Shown here piece after piece: positions 1-8,620 of a stretch of DNA of 64,000 nt. Made by a program: the position numbers and the translations under genes. This stretch comes from Streptomyces aureus. GTDB taxonomy: Bacteria; Actinomycetota; Actinomycetes; Streptomycetales; Streptomycetaceae. The notes beneath the pieces were generated by a model that was not told the origin of the DNA, did not search any database, and was given only the letters and a program-made list of their open reading frames with translations. Where the stretch lies: NCBI RefSeq assembly GCF_000725495.1, contig NZ_KL647039.1:334287-398286 (forward strand), read 5' to 3'. Positions within the stretch are counted from its first letter, which is position 1. The number at the start of each line of letters is the position of its first letter.

Positions 1-1
1 G

Positions 2-913
2 GCCCAGCGCGGCGGCCGGCCGATCGGCGAGGTCCTCGCCTGGCTGGCCGACCCGGCCGACCGCACCCCCGTCGACCTGCTGCGCGATGCCGGGATGACG
101 GCCCTCGCGGACCAGCTGCAAGGAACCGTGCAGGGCGCGGTGGAGACCCGGGACGGCATCTACGAGACCAGCCGCCAGTGCGTGGCCTGTCTCCTCGACC
201 CGGCGATCGCGGCCTGGGTGACCCCGGACCCGTCACTGCCCCAGTTCTTCCCCGACCGGCACGTCCTGTCCCACGACACGCTCTACCTGCTGTCCAAGGA
301 CGGCGGCGGATCGGCGGCCGGTGTCGTCGCCGCCGCCGCGGACTCCGTGCTGCGCGCGGGCGTCGTCGCCGCGGAACGCATGGGCGGGCGCCTGGAACCG
401 CCGATGACCGCGGTCCTGGACGAGGCGGCGAACGTCTGCCGCATCTCCGATCTCCCGGACCTGTACTCGCACTTCGGCTCCCGCGGCATCAACATCGTGA
501 CCCTGCTCCAGAGTTACCGGCAGGGCGCCCGGGTCTGGGGCGAGGCGGGCATGGACGCCCTCTGGTCGGCCGCGACCATCAAACTGCTCGGCGCGGGACT
601 GGACGACGCCGACTTCGTCGAGAAGGTCTCCCGCCTCGTCGGCGAGCACGACGTGTCGACCGTCAGCTGGTCGCGCAGCAAGGACGGACGCTCCCGGTCG
701 ACCTCGTACCGGCTGGAACGCATCCTGCCCGCCGACCGCATCCGCGCGCTGCCCAAGGGCACCGCCCTGCTCCTGGCCACCGGCATCAGGCCCGCCCTGG
801 TCCGGCTGCGGCCCTGGTACGCCGAACCGGGCGCCGACCGCATCGCGACGGCGGCCCAGGCCGAGGTGAAGGCCATCACGGCCCGCGCGACCGAGAGGAT
901 CACCACCCGATGA
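2..913 (+). CDS. TraG/VirD4-type coupling ATPase, C-terminal part (5' end outside window)
   Basis: The frame is open from the first bases, so the gene starts upstream; 303 codons are visible. A Walker-B-like stretch (TAVLDEAANVC) at about residues 138-148 is followed by a segment (GSRGINIVTLLQSYRQ) typical of the TraG/TraD/VirD4 C-terminal TraM-recognition domain. Family members are hexameric membrane ATPases that feed DNA or protein to type IV secretion channels. The N-terminal membrane segments and Walker A would lie outside the window. The stop overlaps the next start (ATGA), so the run of four genes is probably cotranscribed. Whether a full secretion system exists cannot be judged here; many Streptomyces carry such genes in integrated conjugative elements or as chromosomal orphans. 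Confidence 0.85.
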   Translation, partial: AQRGGRPIGEVLAWLADPADRTPVDLLRDAGMTALADQLQGTVQGAVETRDGIYETSRQCVACLLDPAIAAWVTPDPSLPQFFPDRHVLSHDTLYLLSKDGGGSAAGVVAAAADSVLRAGVVAAERMGGRLEPPMTAVLDEAANVCRISDLPDLYSHFGSRGINIVTLLQSYRQGARVWGEAGMDALWSAATIKLLGAGLDDADFVEKVSRLVGEHDVSTVSWSRSKDGRSRSTSYRLERILPADRIRALPKGTALLLATGIRPALVRLRPWYAEPGADRIATAAQAEVKAITARATERITTR

Positions 914-1362
914 CGACCGACGCGACCATGCAACAGCCGCCCGACGCACCGCCGTTCATCCTCTTCCTCGACGGCCCCGAGTACGCCGGGGAGATGAGCC
1001 GGCTGGCCGTCTGGGTCGCCGACCTCCTCCTTCCCGTCTACGGCCGCGAGGTCACCTCGCAACAGCCCTGGTGCCCCCGCTGGTGGGAACACCCGGAGGC
1101 GGTCGCCCGGCTGCACGGGCTGTGGCTGGCCTGGCAGGAGTACACCGACCCCGCGGCCGGCGCGTCCGGCCCCGCCGTCTGGCACCGGGACCACCTCGGC
1201 GCCGTACTGTCCGAACTACGCTCCCCCAGCGGCCCGTTCGCGGGCTGCAAGAGCGGCAGCCACCGGCCGAAGACGCCCCCCGCGGCCGAGTCGTACGAGG
1301 ACGCGGTCGCCGTGTCCCGGCCACGGCCCGACCCGGATCCGTACGAGACCAGTCTCTGGTAG
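910..1362 (+). CDS. DUF4913-like protein
   Basis: 150 residues. The ATG overlaps the stop of the upstream ATPase, which fixes the start. The sequence is rich in Trp (WCPRWWEHPEAVARLHGLWLAWQ, quoted in parts: 'WCPRWWEHPE' then 'LHGLWLAWQ') and has a conserved-looking 'WHRDHLGAVLSELRSPSGPFAGC' region whose core is WHRDHL. This pattern matches DUF4913 proteins, which are commonly encoded next to conjugation and TraG-like genes in actinobacteria. The biochemical role is unknown. No signal peptide or membrane helix is seen. The C-terminal 35 residues are polar, Pro-rich and probably disordered. Confidence 0.75.
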   Translation: MTTDATMQQPPDAPPFILFLDGPEYAGEMSRLAVWVADLLLPVYGREVTSQQPWCPRWWEHPEAVARLHGLWLAWQEYTDPAAGASGPAVWHRDHLGAVLSELRSPSGPFAGCKSGSHRPKTPPAAESYEDAVAVSRPRPDPDPYETSLW

Positions 1363-1380
1363 AGGAGGAACACTCCGCCC

Positions 1381-1698
1381 ATGAACGACACCCCCGCACC
1401 CGGCGAGCCCGGCACCGGCCCCGGTCAGACTCCCTCCCTGCGTGCCTTCCTCGGCCTCTACGCGGCCGGCTTCGTGGACCGCGAGCAGATGATCGCCACC
1501 GTCGCCGCCTGGCCCTTCGAGGCCGAGGAGGGCATGGACGAGGGCCACCCCGAGCCGACCCACCAGGACAACACCCTCTCCGTCCTCGCCGCGGCCCGGC
1601 TGCTCGGGCAGGTGACCCGCGAGGACGTGGAGGAGATCCAGCGCAGGATCGACGGCGGGCCGGACGGCCCGGCGGACGGGGCGGCGCGGCGGCCATGA
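1381..1698 (+). CDS. small hypothetical protein of the TraG/zeta-toxin run
   Basis: 105 residues, preceded by a strong ribosome binding site (AGAGGAGG about 10 bases upstream). The product is acidic and soluble. A predicted helical core (SLRAFLGLYAAGFVDREQM, then ARLLGQVTREDVEEIQRRI) is flanked by disordered Pro/Gly-rich ends. Its stop overlaps the start of the zeta-toxin-like gene (ATGA), so the two are translationally coupled. That is the position an antitoxin often takes, but I see no epsilon-antitoxin signature; an antidote or accessory role is only an inference from position. Confidence 0.7.
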   Translation: MNDTPAPGEPGTGPGQTPSLRAFLGLYAAGFVDREQMIATVAAWPFEAEEGMDEGHPEPTHQDNTLSVLAAARLLGQVTREDVEEIQRRIDGGPDGPADGAARRP

Positions 1699-2888
1699 CC
1701 ACGGGCGAGAGGCCGGAAGCGGGGCTCAGACCCGAATACCGCGCGCTGTACCGGGAGTTGCAGACCCGGATGTCCCCCGGCGGCGACCTCGCACCGGGCG
1801 GCACCGACACCTTCGGACAGTTCCGGCGCGGCGCGCTGTGGACGCCGGACCGCGAACGGATGCACTCCGCGATCCTGGAGGAGTTCACGGCACGCTGCGC
1901 GCACCTGCCGCGCGACGGGCACGCCGCCCTGCTCACCGCCGGGGCGCCCGGCGCCGGGAAGGGCGGCGCGCTGCGCGGCCTCGGCGACTGGCAGGGGCGC
2001 GACGACGAACTGGGGCGGGCCCTGACGCGGGCGCACGGCATCGACGTACGCGACTACGTGGTCCTGGACCCCGACCAGTTCAAGGTCGCGATCTTCGAAC
2101 ACGGCGGTTCGCCTCATCTGCCCTCCCATGCACGCGAGTTGTCCGACGGGCGGCCGGTCGCTCCGTCCGAGACGGCCTCGCTCACCCACCGCGAGTCGGC
2201 CTTCCTCCAGGACGTCTTCGAGCAGTGGGCGCGGGCCCAGGGCTACAACCTGCTGTACGACGCCACCCTGCGCGACCAGAAGTGGAACGAGAAGCTCCTC
2301 GGCGACCTGCGCGCCGACGGCTACGACCGGCGCGTCCTGCTCTCGGTCGAGGTGCCCGTCGAGCAGTGCCTCGCCCAGAACGCGGCACGCTGGCAAGACG
2401 GGCGCGTCAAGTTCGACGCGGGCCGTGACCGGTACGGCGGACGCATGGCCCCCGAGGTCATGATCGAGGACCTGTACGCGCGGAGCACCTCGGGGCGCGG
2501 GTTCTCCGTCGGCCGCGAGAACGCGGAGAAGCTGGTCGAGGGGGGTCTGGCGACCGCGCTGATCACTTCGGAGCGGGGGGCGTTCCCGGCTGGGCGGGCT
2601 CCGGGGGCGGGCCTGGCGTCGGGGGCGGGCCTGGCGTCGGGTGCGGCACCGGGTACGGCACCGGCCTCGGGTGCGGGTGCGGCACCGGGCTCCGGGCTCG
2701 GGGCTTCGCCTGCCCATGTGCAGGGGGATGCCACGATCCGGGTGTCCACCGCGGCACGGCTGCGGTCCGGCACGGGGAGCGCCGCCCCTGCGGCGGCGGC
2801 CGGTCGGGGGCCGGGGGCGACCGGGCCTGCTTCGCCGGGCGCCGCTGTGGGGTCGAGGCCGGCGCCTCGGCCGCCTCGGGCGCCGTGA
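1695..2888 (+). CDS. zeta-toxin-family kinase-like protein with low-complexity tail
   Basis: 397 residues. Residues about 35-275 resemble zeta toxins (UDP-GlcNAc kinases): a P-loop GAPGAGKG near residue 83-90, a DPDQFK motif with Asp near residue 125, and the downstream YDATLRD...KWNEKLL region. The residue after the P-loop Lys89 is Gly, where kinases of this fold normally carry Ser/Thr to bind Mg-ATP. The last 100 or more residues are Gly/Ala/Pro-rich with a repeated GAGLASGA unit. The gene is the last of a coupled run with a TraG-like ATPase. Without an obvious epsilon antitoxin it may be a chromosomal housekeeping member rather than an addiction toxin. Confidence 0.8.
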   Translation: MTTGERPEAGLRPEYRALYRELQTRMSPGGDLAPGGTDTFGQFRRGALWTPDRERMHSAILEEFTARCAHLPRDGHAALLTAGAPGAGKGGALRGLGDWQGRDDELGRALTRAHGIDVRDYVVLDPDQFKVAIFEHGGSPHLPSHARELSDGRPVAPSETASLTHRESAFLQDVFEQWARAQGYNLLYDATLRDQKWNEKLLGDLRADGYDRRVLLSVEVPVEQCLAQNAARWQDGRVKFDAGRDRYGGRMAPEVMIEDLYARSTSGRGFSVGRENAEKLVEGGLATALITSERGAFPAGRAPGAGLASGAGLASGAAPGTAPASGAGAAPGSGLGASPAHVQGDATIRVSTAARLRSGTGSAAPAAAAGRGPGATGPASPGAAVGSRPAPRPPRAP

Positions 2889-2971
2889 GGGGTGGGGGTG
2901 TGGTGGGTTTCGGGGGTGCGGGGTGCGCCGGTGGTGTGGTGAGTACCGGGTGCGCGGGGCGTATCGGGGGC

Positions 2972-3025
2972 GTGGGGTGGGTCGGGGGTGTGGGGTGGGT
3001 CGGGGGTGCGGGGTGGGTCGGGCTT
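2972..3025 (+). repeat. three-copy 18-bp G-rich tandem repeat, quadruplex-prone
   Basis: Units start at 2972, 2990 and 3008 with exactly 18 bp spacing and the core GTGGGGTGGGTCGGGG. The block lies in the 178-bp gap between the ends of the convergent zeta-like gene and zinc-ribbon gene. Several G-runs of 3 or more sit within loop lengths that permit a G-quadruplex on this strand. Confidence 0.8.
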
Positions 3026-3066
3026 CGCGACGTTGTCCGCCCTGGGGGCGGTGGGAGCGGGGGCGG

Positions 3067-3603
3067 CTAGGTGTCGATGCTGTCCAGGATGCGGCGCTTG
3101 CGGGCGATGTTCTCGAGGAGCGCGGCCCGCTCGAACCGGTGCGGGCTCTTCTCGAAGAGCTCCCGTCCGCGCTCCGAGGTGAACAGCTCCCCGGGAACCC
3201 GATCGAGGCCCGGCGGAACGAACTTGAGGACCTCCTCGACCGCCGCGAGCGCGAACGCCGAGCCCTCGCGCTGCTCGTGCCGCTCGGCGGGCGGGGTGTG
3301 CAGCAACCGCAGCCCCGTGTCCGTGGCGACCTGGTCACTGACCCACAGGAACTCCCCGGGGTCGATGATCCTCGACGGCCCGGGCCCGCCGAACGCCGGT
3401 GGCGCGGGCGGGAGTTCGTCGGTGAGCCGGAACGTGAAGGAGCGGGCGCGGCCGCACTGGGGGCAGACGCCCTCGTACACCGCGACCAGGACACCGTCAC
3501 GCTCGTCGAGACGGTGCTCGCGCTCGAAGCCCTCCGCCCCGCACGCGCACGCGTGCAGGTCCATGTAGAGGTGTGCTTCCTGCGTCGAACGGGCGATCAG
3601 CAT
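3067..3603 (-). CDS. zinc-ribbon hypothetical protein
   Basis: 178 residues. An N-terminal CACG pair and a later CPQCGR knuckle (about 30 residues apart) suggest a zinc ribbon; the family function is unknown to me. The rest is soluble and predicted helical, ending in KRRILDSIDT. Its ATG sits about 40 bp from the start of the large divergent Rossmann-type gene, so the two share a very short promoter region and are probably co-regulated. No signal peptide is seen. Confidence 0.75.
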   Translation of the reverse strand: MLIARSTQEAHLYMDLHACACGAEGFEREHRLDERDGVLVAVYEGVCPQCGRARSFTFRLTDELPPAPPAFGGPGPSRIIDPGEFLWVSDQVATDTGLRLLHTPPAERHEQREGSAFALAAVEEVLKFVPPGLDRVPGELFTSERGRELFEKSPHRFERAALLENIARKRRILDSIDT

Positions 3604-3643
3604 GCCAAGATCTTACGTGCCACGAGGCCGTTCAAGGGGGAAA

Positions 3644-6385
3644 GTGCCAGTGGACCAGGAACCGCTCGACCGCTCCGACGCCGGCCGGTCCGACCGGACG
3701 GACGACCGGCGGGGTCCCGATGTCCGGCGGGACAGCCAGGCCGATCGTTCGGGGAGCAACTCGGTTGGCCCTGGCGGGAGTTCGGGGATGGCTCCGGGTG
3801 AGCCCGTTGTCATCACCGCGACCGACGTCGCGGGCAGCCGCTTCGTCTCCGGCACCGGCCCCGCGCCCGACCCCGGACGCCAGGCGGCCGTCGTCGCTCA
3901 GGCGGAGAGCACCCTGCCGATGGTCGTGCAGAGCCTCTACGGGCAGCGGCTGACCTCCGTCGAGCTGCGGTCCGGCGCCGCCGGCGACCGCTTCTTCGCA
4001 CTCACCGACGACCGGGGCCGGGACCTCACGCTCCGCCTCGACGCCGTACCGCTGCCCTCCGGCACCGTCGCCCGGACCCACGTCAACACCACCTCCGACC
4101 AGCACGTCGTCCAGCTCTCCGACCGGATGGACCCGCGCCAGGTGGGCCGCGCGCTGAGCCACGAGCTCGGCGAACTGATCGGCGTGCGCGACCGGGCCAC
4201 CCGGGCCGCCGCCGGCGACCCCGAGGTCGTGGGCATCGCCCCGAACCGCGTCGACCTGCTGACCCGCGGCGGGCTGGGCGGTACGGAGCGGCGTCTGAGC
4301 CTCACCGAGGAGGACCTCGGCCGGGTCGGCGAGCTGAACCATCTGGCCGGCCGCATGAACGACGCCACCCTCGACGCGACCCAACGCGCCGAGTCGCGCG
4401 GCGAGTTGTCCGCCCTGGTCGATCACCTGGGGCTGCGCCCGCAGGCCCCGGCCGACTCCGACCGTCACGCGCCGGAGCTCCAGGCCGCCGACATCCGCCG
4501 CGACATCATCGACCCGCACCTGTCCCCCGCCGCGGCCGGCGCCCTGCGTGAACTGGCCGTTCCCGTCGAGCAATTGAGCGCCGCCGATGCCGTCGAGCTG
4601 CGGGAGTTCCGGTCGCGGGCCGAACACGCCCGCCCCCTCGGGGAGTCCGTGCGCACCGCCCAGGTCCTGCCCGGACTCCGGCCCGACGGGTCCCCCCTCC
4701 CGCGCGAGGAGCTCGCCGCGGCGGCCGCCCAGGCCGCCGACCAGCGCACCCGGACCGGTGCCGCCACCCTCGACCAGCTGCGCGCGGAGATCGCCGCCAC
4801 CGGCGAGTGGCCCACCCGCCAGGTCGTCGTCGGCGGCGGCGCCAGCCTCGTCGGACGCGACCCCGAGGCGCTGCTCGTCGACGCCCGCGGCCGCTGGCAC
4901 CTCGACCCCGGCCAGGGCATCGTCCAGTCCCCCGACCAGACGAGGGACATGCGGGCCAGCGGCATGGGCGACGCCCACCAGTTCGCCGACCCGACCTCTC
5001 GGGTCCCGCGCGACGCGGTACGCCTGTGGGAGGACCAGCTCGCCGTACGCGGACCGGTCGTCGACGGGACCGCCGCCCTCGTCCCGGGCCAGGACGGCCA
5101 CCTCTACGCCCACATCCGGCCCGGCGACGGCTCCCCCGACCTCTACGTCAAGGTCGAGGGCACGCCGACCGTGGCCACCGGGCTGCCGCCGGAGATGGTC
5201 CCGGGCGTCGACCGGCGGGACGCGGTGGACGTACCGGAGGCCCTCGACGCCGTCCGCGGACAGTTGCCCGCCGGATCGCCGGCGCACGCCCGGCTGGCCG
5301 GGGAGGTCAGCGCGGAGCGGGCGCTCCAGACCCTGCGGGAGGAAGGTGTGCTGGACGGGCTCCGCGCGGACGGCGGGGCGCGGGCCGCCCTCCAGACGCT
5401 GGACGCCACCGCCCAGTGGGAGCGGGCCCGGGCCGACGCGCCCGGCCGCGTCTTCATCGGCGACGAGATCGCCGAGGGGCGCTTCGACGCGCGCGCCGCT
5501 GCGGCGGAGGGGGCGCCGAAGACCTGGCTCGTCGCGGGGGCCGGCGGCACCGGGGTGGCCAACGCCGAGCTCATCCTGGAGGCCGACCCCGAGGCCCGCG
5601 TCACCATCTACGGGCCGAACCTGCCTCCGGCGCTGGAGAACCAGGTGCAGTTCACGGCGCTGCGCGAGCGGTTCGTCAGCGAGTACGGGGGTGACGGGCG
5701 GCTCACCATCGACATCCACCCCGACAACCGGGTCGGTGCCGTGCAGATGTCCCTCGGGGCCGATGGGAGGCCGCGGTTCCGGGAGGGGCGGGTGGAGGCG
5801 GACGCTTATGTGGCGAGCCTCGGGAGGACCGCGCCGATGCCGGAGGCCCTCCGGGGGTTGAGTGAGGGGACGCGGGCCGGGGGTGGGCAGGTGCGGGGGG
5901 ACCTGATGTTCGACCGGGACCGGCAGTACCTGGGGTACGGGGTCACCTTCGAGGCGGGGGGTCGGCAGCATCGGGTCGAGGTGACCGGTGCGGCGTCGCA
6001 GTTGCTGCCGCGGGATGTGTTCCCGCGGGACACGCAGGCCGCGCTGACGGCGATGGCTGTGCGGCAGGTGCCGTCGCAGAGCGGCAATGCGGCGCCGGGG
6101 TTCGCTCCGGTGGCGGAGCAGGCGGCTCGGCTTGCGGAGGCTCGGGGGCGGGGGACGGTGGAGCGGCATGCTTCCGTTCCGGAGAGCTGGGGGCGCCCTG
6201 CGGTGGCCGGAGCAACAGCCCCCGGCGGCCCGGCCGGTCCCGGCAACCCTGTTGCGAACGCGGCCCGTCTCCAGTCGGGCCGGCGTTCGGCGGCCCCGGG
6301 AGGAGCCACGCCGGGCGCCCTTCCCGGCGGAGGTGCGACGGGCCCGGTCCCCCGGACGCCGCGCCCGCCTCGACCGACGCGCTAG
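3644..6385 (+). CDS. large Rossmann-type nucleotide-binding protein of unknown function
   Basis: About 913 residues from the GTG at 3644, with an AGGGGG site just upstream; a GTG at 3650 is equally possible. The polar N-terminus (about 50 residues) looks disordered. A middle region has a HELGEL stretch (ALSHELGELIGVRD), reminiscent of but not equal to HExxH metallopeptidases. There is a possible first nucleotide-binding strand (VVVGGGASLVG, near residue 400) and a clear GAGGTG dinucleotide fold (WLVAGAGGTGVANAEL, near residue 630). A later AYVASLGR stretch resembles FAD-dependent oxidoreductases. The tail is Pro/Gly/Ala-rich. I do not recognise a characterised family. A flavin- or NAD-dependent oxidoreductase is the best guess. 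Confidence 0.75.
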   Translation: MPVDQEPLDRSDAGRSDRTDDRRGPDVRRDSQADRSGSNSVGPGGSSGMAPGEPVVITATDVAGSRFVSGTGPAPDPGRQAAVVAQAESTLPMVVQSLYGQRLTSVELRSGAAGDRFFALTDDRGRDLTLRLDAVPLPSGTVARTHVNTTSDQHVVQLSDRMDPRQVGRALSHELGELIGVRDRATRAAAGDPEVVGIAPNRVDLLTRGGLGGTERRLSLTEEDLGRVGELNHLAGRMNDATLDATQRAESRGELSALVDHLGLRPQAPADSDRHAPELQAADIRRDIIDPHLSPAAAGALRELAVPVEQLSAADAVELREFRSRAEHARPLGESVRTAQVLPGLRPDGSPLPREELAAAAAQAADQRTRTGAATLDQLRAEIAATGEWPTRQVVVGGGASLVGRDPEALLVDARGRWHLDPGQGIVQSPDQTRDMRASGMGDAHQFADPTSRVPRDAVRLWEDQLAVRGPVVDGTAALVPGQDGHLYAHIRPGDGSPDLYVKVEGTPTVATGLPPEMVPGVDRRDAVDVPEALDAVRGQLPAGSPAHARLAGEVSAERALQTLREEGVLDGLRADGGARAALQTLDATAQWERARADAPGRVFIGDEIAEGRFDARAAAAEGAPKTWLVAGAGGTGVANAELILEADPEARVTIYGPNLPPALENQVQFTALRERFVSEYGGDGRLTIDIHPDNRVGAVQMSLGADGRPRFREGRVEADAYVASLGRTAPMPEALRGLSEGTRAGGGQVRGDLMFDRDRQYLGYGVTFEAGGRQHRVEVTGAASQLLPRDVFPRDTQAALTAMAVRQVPSQSGNAAPGFAPVAEQAARLAEARGRGTVERHASVPESWGRPAVAGATAPGGPAGPGNPVANAARLQSGRRSAAPGGATPGALPGGGATGPVPRTPRPPRPTR

Positions 6386-6594
6386 AGCGGACGGGCCCGG
6401 CCCGGTGGGTGGGTCGGGGCCGTGCCGGTGCATCAGCCCGTCGCCGTTGGACAGGGATGTGGACGTTAGTGGCGACGGGCATCGATGTACCGGCACGTCC
6501 CCTCACCTGCGGGTGCCCGGTGGCGCCTGACCATTTCCGCCCCGCCAACGCCCCAGCCCCGACCCCGGCAACCTGCCGGCCCCGGCCGGGGAAA

Positions 6595-6642
6595 GTTCAG
6601 CCCCTCCGGCGCTTGAGGAGCGGGGTCCGGGGCGGAGCCCCA
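6595..6642 (+). repeat. dispersed intergenic repeat, copy 1
   Basis: Begins TTCAGCCCCTCCGGCG and continues with TTGAGGAGCGGGG and TCCGGGGCGGAGCCCC. This composite occurs many times in Streptomyces genomes, usually between genes. Its ends are complementary (CCCCTCCGGCG-like against GGCGGAGCCCC), so it can fold into a hairpin. Confidence 0.75.
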
Positions 6643-6690
6643 GGGGTGGCCTTCCTCCCGGTTCACCTTTCAGGTGCGGGGGGGGGACCC

Positions 6691-6740
6691 TTCAGCCCCT
6701 CCGGCGTTTGAGGAGCGGGGGTCCGGGGGCGGAGCCCCTG
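6691..6740 (+). repeat. dispersed intergenic repeat, copy 2
   Basis: Second copy in the same orientation, 96 bp after the first. It differs by a C to T change and an extra G or two in the G-runs. Two neighbouring near-identical copies suggest local duplication. Confidence 0.75.
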
Positions 6741-6910
6741 GTTACGGGTCGGGTAGGGGCGGAGGGGGCGAGAAAAGGCTGTTGGGGCGACGGGGTGAGC
6801 GCAGAAGGGTCCGGGGTGAGGGGGAGGGGGTCCGGGGTTGAGGTCGGTAGATGCGTGTGCATATATTGTTTGTGCAAGTTGTAGAGGACGCCGCACCCCT
6901 GGGGAAGACC

Positions 6911-7495
6911 ATGAACCGCCGATTCCTGTTCGTGCTCGGCAGCAGCCGCGAGTCCGGCAACACCGAGACCCTGGCCCGCAGGGCCGCCGAACAACTCCCC
7001 CCGGACACCCACCAGCACTGGCTGCCCCTGGCAGACCACGCCCTCCCGGACTTCACCGACCTCCGCCGCGACGCCGACCACGTCCGCCCGCCCGCCTCCG
7101 GCACGGAGGCCCTCCTGCTGGACGCCACCCTCGCCGCCACCGACATCGTGATCGCCTCACCGCTGTACTGGTACTCGGTGTCCGGACTGACCAAGCGCTA
7201 CCTGGACTACTGGTCGGGCTGGCTCCGCACCCCCGGTGTCGACTTCAAGGCCACCCTGGCCGGCCGCACGCTCTGGGGCGTCACCGCGCTCGCACACGAG
7301 CAGCCCGAGGTCGCCGACCCGCTCATCGGCACCCTGAACCACACCGCGGCGTACATGGGCATGCGCTTCGGCGGAGTCCTCCTCGGCAACGGCAGCAAGC
7401 GCGGCGACGTGCTGAACGACACCGAGGCGCTGACACGCGCGAAGACCTTCTTCGCCCAGGAGGCACCGCTCGCCCGCTTCCCGTACGAGCGCTGA
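6911..7495 (+). CDS. NAD(P)H-dependent FMN reductase (flavodoxin-like fold)
   Basis: 194 residues from the ATG at 6911 (MNRRFLFVLGSSRESGNTE). An earlier in-frame ATG at 6851 would lie inside the likely promoter. The N-terminal strand plus GSSRESGNTE is the FMN-phosphate-binding loop of the NADPH-dependent FMN reductase / flavodoxin-like family. A second flavin-contact segment (DIVIASPLYWYSVSG) appears near residue 80. Such cytosolic enzymes reduce quinones, azo compounds or free flavin. The gene is monocistronic and convergent with the ABC permease gene 9 bp downstream. The substrate cannot be told from sequence. Confidence 0.88.
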   Translation: MNRRFLFVLGSSRESGNTETLARRAAEQLPPDTHQHWLPLADHALPDFTDLRRDADHVRPPASGTEALLLDATLAATDIVIASPLYWYSVSGLTKRYLDYWSGWLRTPGVDFKATLAGRTLWGVTALAHEQPEVADPLIGTLNHTAAYMGMRFGGVLLGNGSKRGDVLNDTEALTRAKTFFAQEAPLARFPYER

Positions 7496-7504
7496 CGCCC
7501 CCGC

Positions 7505-8620
7505 TCAGGCGGTGATGTCCTTCGTCGTGAACCGCGCCCACGCGGCCGTCCCGAACACGGCGGCATAAAGGGCTTGGAGTTCTAGGTTGCGGACCAGTTC
7601 GTCCCAGTAGACCGGGTCGCGCATGAGGTCGGCGAAGGACAGCCAGTAGTGGGAGAAGAAGTACGGCTGGAGTGCGTGCAACTGCGGGATCTGGTCGAGG
7701 ATCTGGACCGTGATCAGGAGGCCGACCGTCGTCGCCATGGCCGCGATGCCGCTGTTGGTGAGTGTGGAGACGAACAGGCCGAGCGCGGCCACCCCGGTCA
7801 GGGACGCGGCGACGACCAGCGCGATGAGCAGCGCCCGGCCGAGCCCCTCGGCGAACGTGATCCGCGTCCCGGAGATGGTCGTCAGCTCGCCCAGCGGGAA
7901 CAGCAGGGCGCCCACGGCGAACGCCGAGACCGCCACCACCAGGGTCGCCACCAGGCAGAACGTCATGGTCGTCGCGTACTTCGTGAGCAGCAGCCGGGTC
8001 CGGCCCGCAGGAGCGACCAGCAGATAGCGCAGGGTTCCGGCGTTGGCCTCGCCGGCGATCGCGTCGCCCGCGATGACGCCGATCGCCATCGGCAGGAAGA
8101 AGGGGAGGGTCGCGGCCAGCCCTGTGAACACCAGGAACAGGCCGTTGTTGGTGATCTGCGCGATGAACGCGGGGCCCTCGCCCCCGCCGCCGCCCGCGCT
8201 CGAACCGCCGCTCGTCTCGACCTTGACGGCCACGCCGATGAGGATCGGCACGGCCGCGAGCACGCCGAGCAGCGCGATCGTGCGCCAGCGCCGGAACGTG
8301 GTGACGAGTTCGTCGCGGAAGAGGCCTAGGGTCCACATCGGGCTCGGGACCCGGACGGGGGCAGGGACGGGGGCGGAGACGGGGACAGGGACGGGGGCAG
8401 GGACAGGGGCGGAGACGGGGACAGGGACGGGGGCGCGGTGGAGTGTCGGCGGATCTGCCGGGTGCGGGTCCCGTCCGGTGACCGATGCCGGGTGCGGCTC
8501 CCGTCCCGTGGGTGGTTCCGGTTCCGGCTTGGGGGCCGGCGACGGATCCAGCGCCGGGGCCTGCTTCGGCTCCGGAGCCGGTTGTGCGTACTGGTTCGGC
8601 CGTCCTTCAGCCCGCGACAT
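7505..8620 (-). CDS. ABC-2 type transporter permease with Pro-rich N-terminal repeats
   Basis: 371 residues. The first 95 residues are Pro/Ala/Val-rich with repeated APVPVPVS units and no membrane segments. From about residue 100 (LFRDELVTTFRRWRT) the protein has an ABC-2 permease layout with about six hydrophobic helices, including one after the amphipathic entry helix. It overlaps the upstream ATPase gene by 14 bp, so the two form an exporter. Together with the LolA-like gene further upstream, a role in moving a lipid, lipoprotein or peptide across the membrane is plausible but unproven. Confidence 0.88.
   Translation of the reverse strand: MSRAEGRPNQYAQPAPEPKQAPALDPSPAPKPEPEPPTGREPHPASVTGRDPHPADPPTLHRAPVPVPVSAPVPAPVPVPVSAPVPAPVRVPSPMWTLGLFRDELVTTFRRWRTIALLGVLAAVPILIGVAVKVETSGGSSAGGGGGEGPAFIAQITNNGLFLVFTGLAATLPFFLPMAIGVIAGDAIAGEANAGTLRYLLVAPAGRTRLLLTKYATTMTFCLVATLVVAVSAFAVGALLFPLGELTTISGTRITFAEGLGRALLIALVVAASLTGVAALGLFVSTLTNSGIAAMATTVGLLITVQILDQIPQLHALQPYFFSHYWLSFADLMRDPVYWDELVRNLELQALYAAVFGTAAWARFTTKDITA

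Larger units (their letters stand above)
6386..6910. other. 525-bp intergenic region with dispersed repeats and an AT-rich promoter patch
   Basis: No gene is supported here. It holds two copies of a dispersed Streptomyces-type repeat (separate entries). Just before the flavin-reductase gene is an unusually AT-rich patch (6858-6890) with a TATATT hexamer that could serve as a -10 element. The patch contains TGCA steps 11 bases apart, which might be a regulator site, but no family can be assigned. Confidence 0.5.

Noticed and set aside
178..909. Extension of the DUF4913 frame upstream to position 178
   Set aside because: This part is an Arg/Gly/Pro-rich shadow of the TraG-like gene; the ATG at 910 overlaps the TraG stop, as usual in operons.
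4140..4170. HExxH metallopeptidase site in the Rossmann-type protein (HELGE)
   Set aside because: The second His is missing (HELGE-L), so it does not fit a zinc peptidase motif; recorded only as a resemblance.
3632..6496. 954-codon open frame on the minus strand opposite the Rossmann-type gene
   Set aside because: It mirrors the real gene, with the codon-position GC pattern of an antisense shadow and no recognisable domains.
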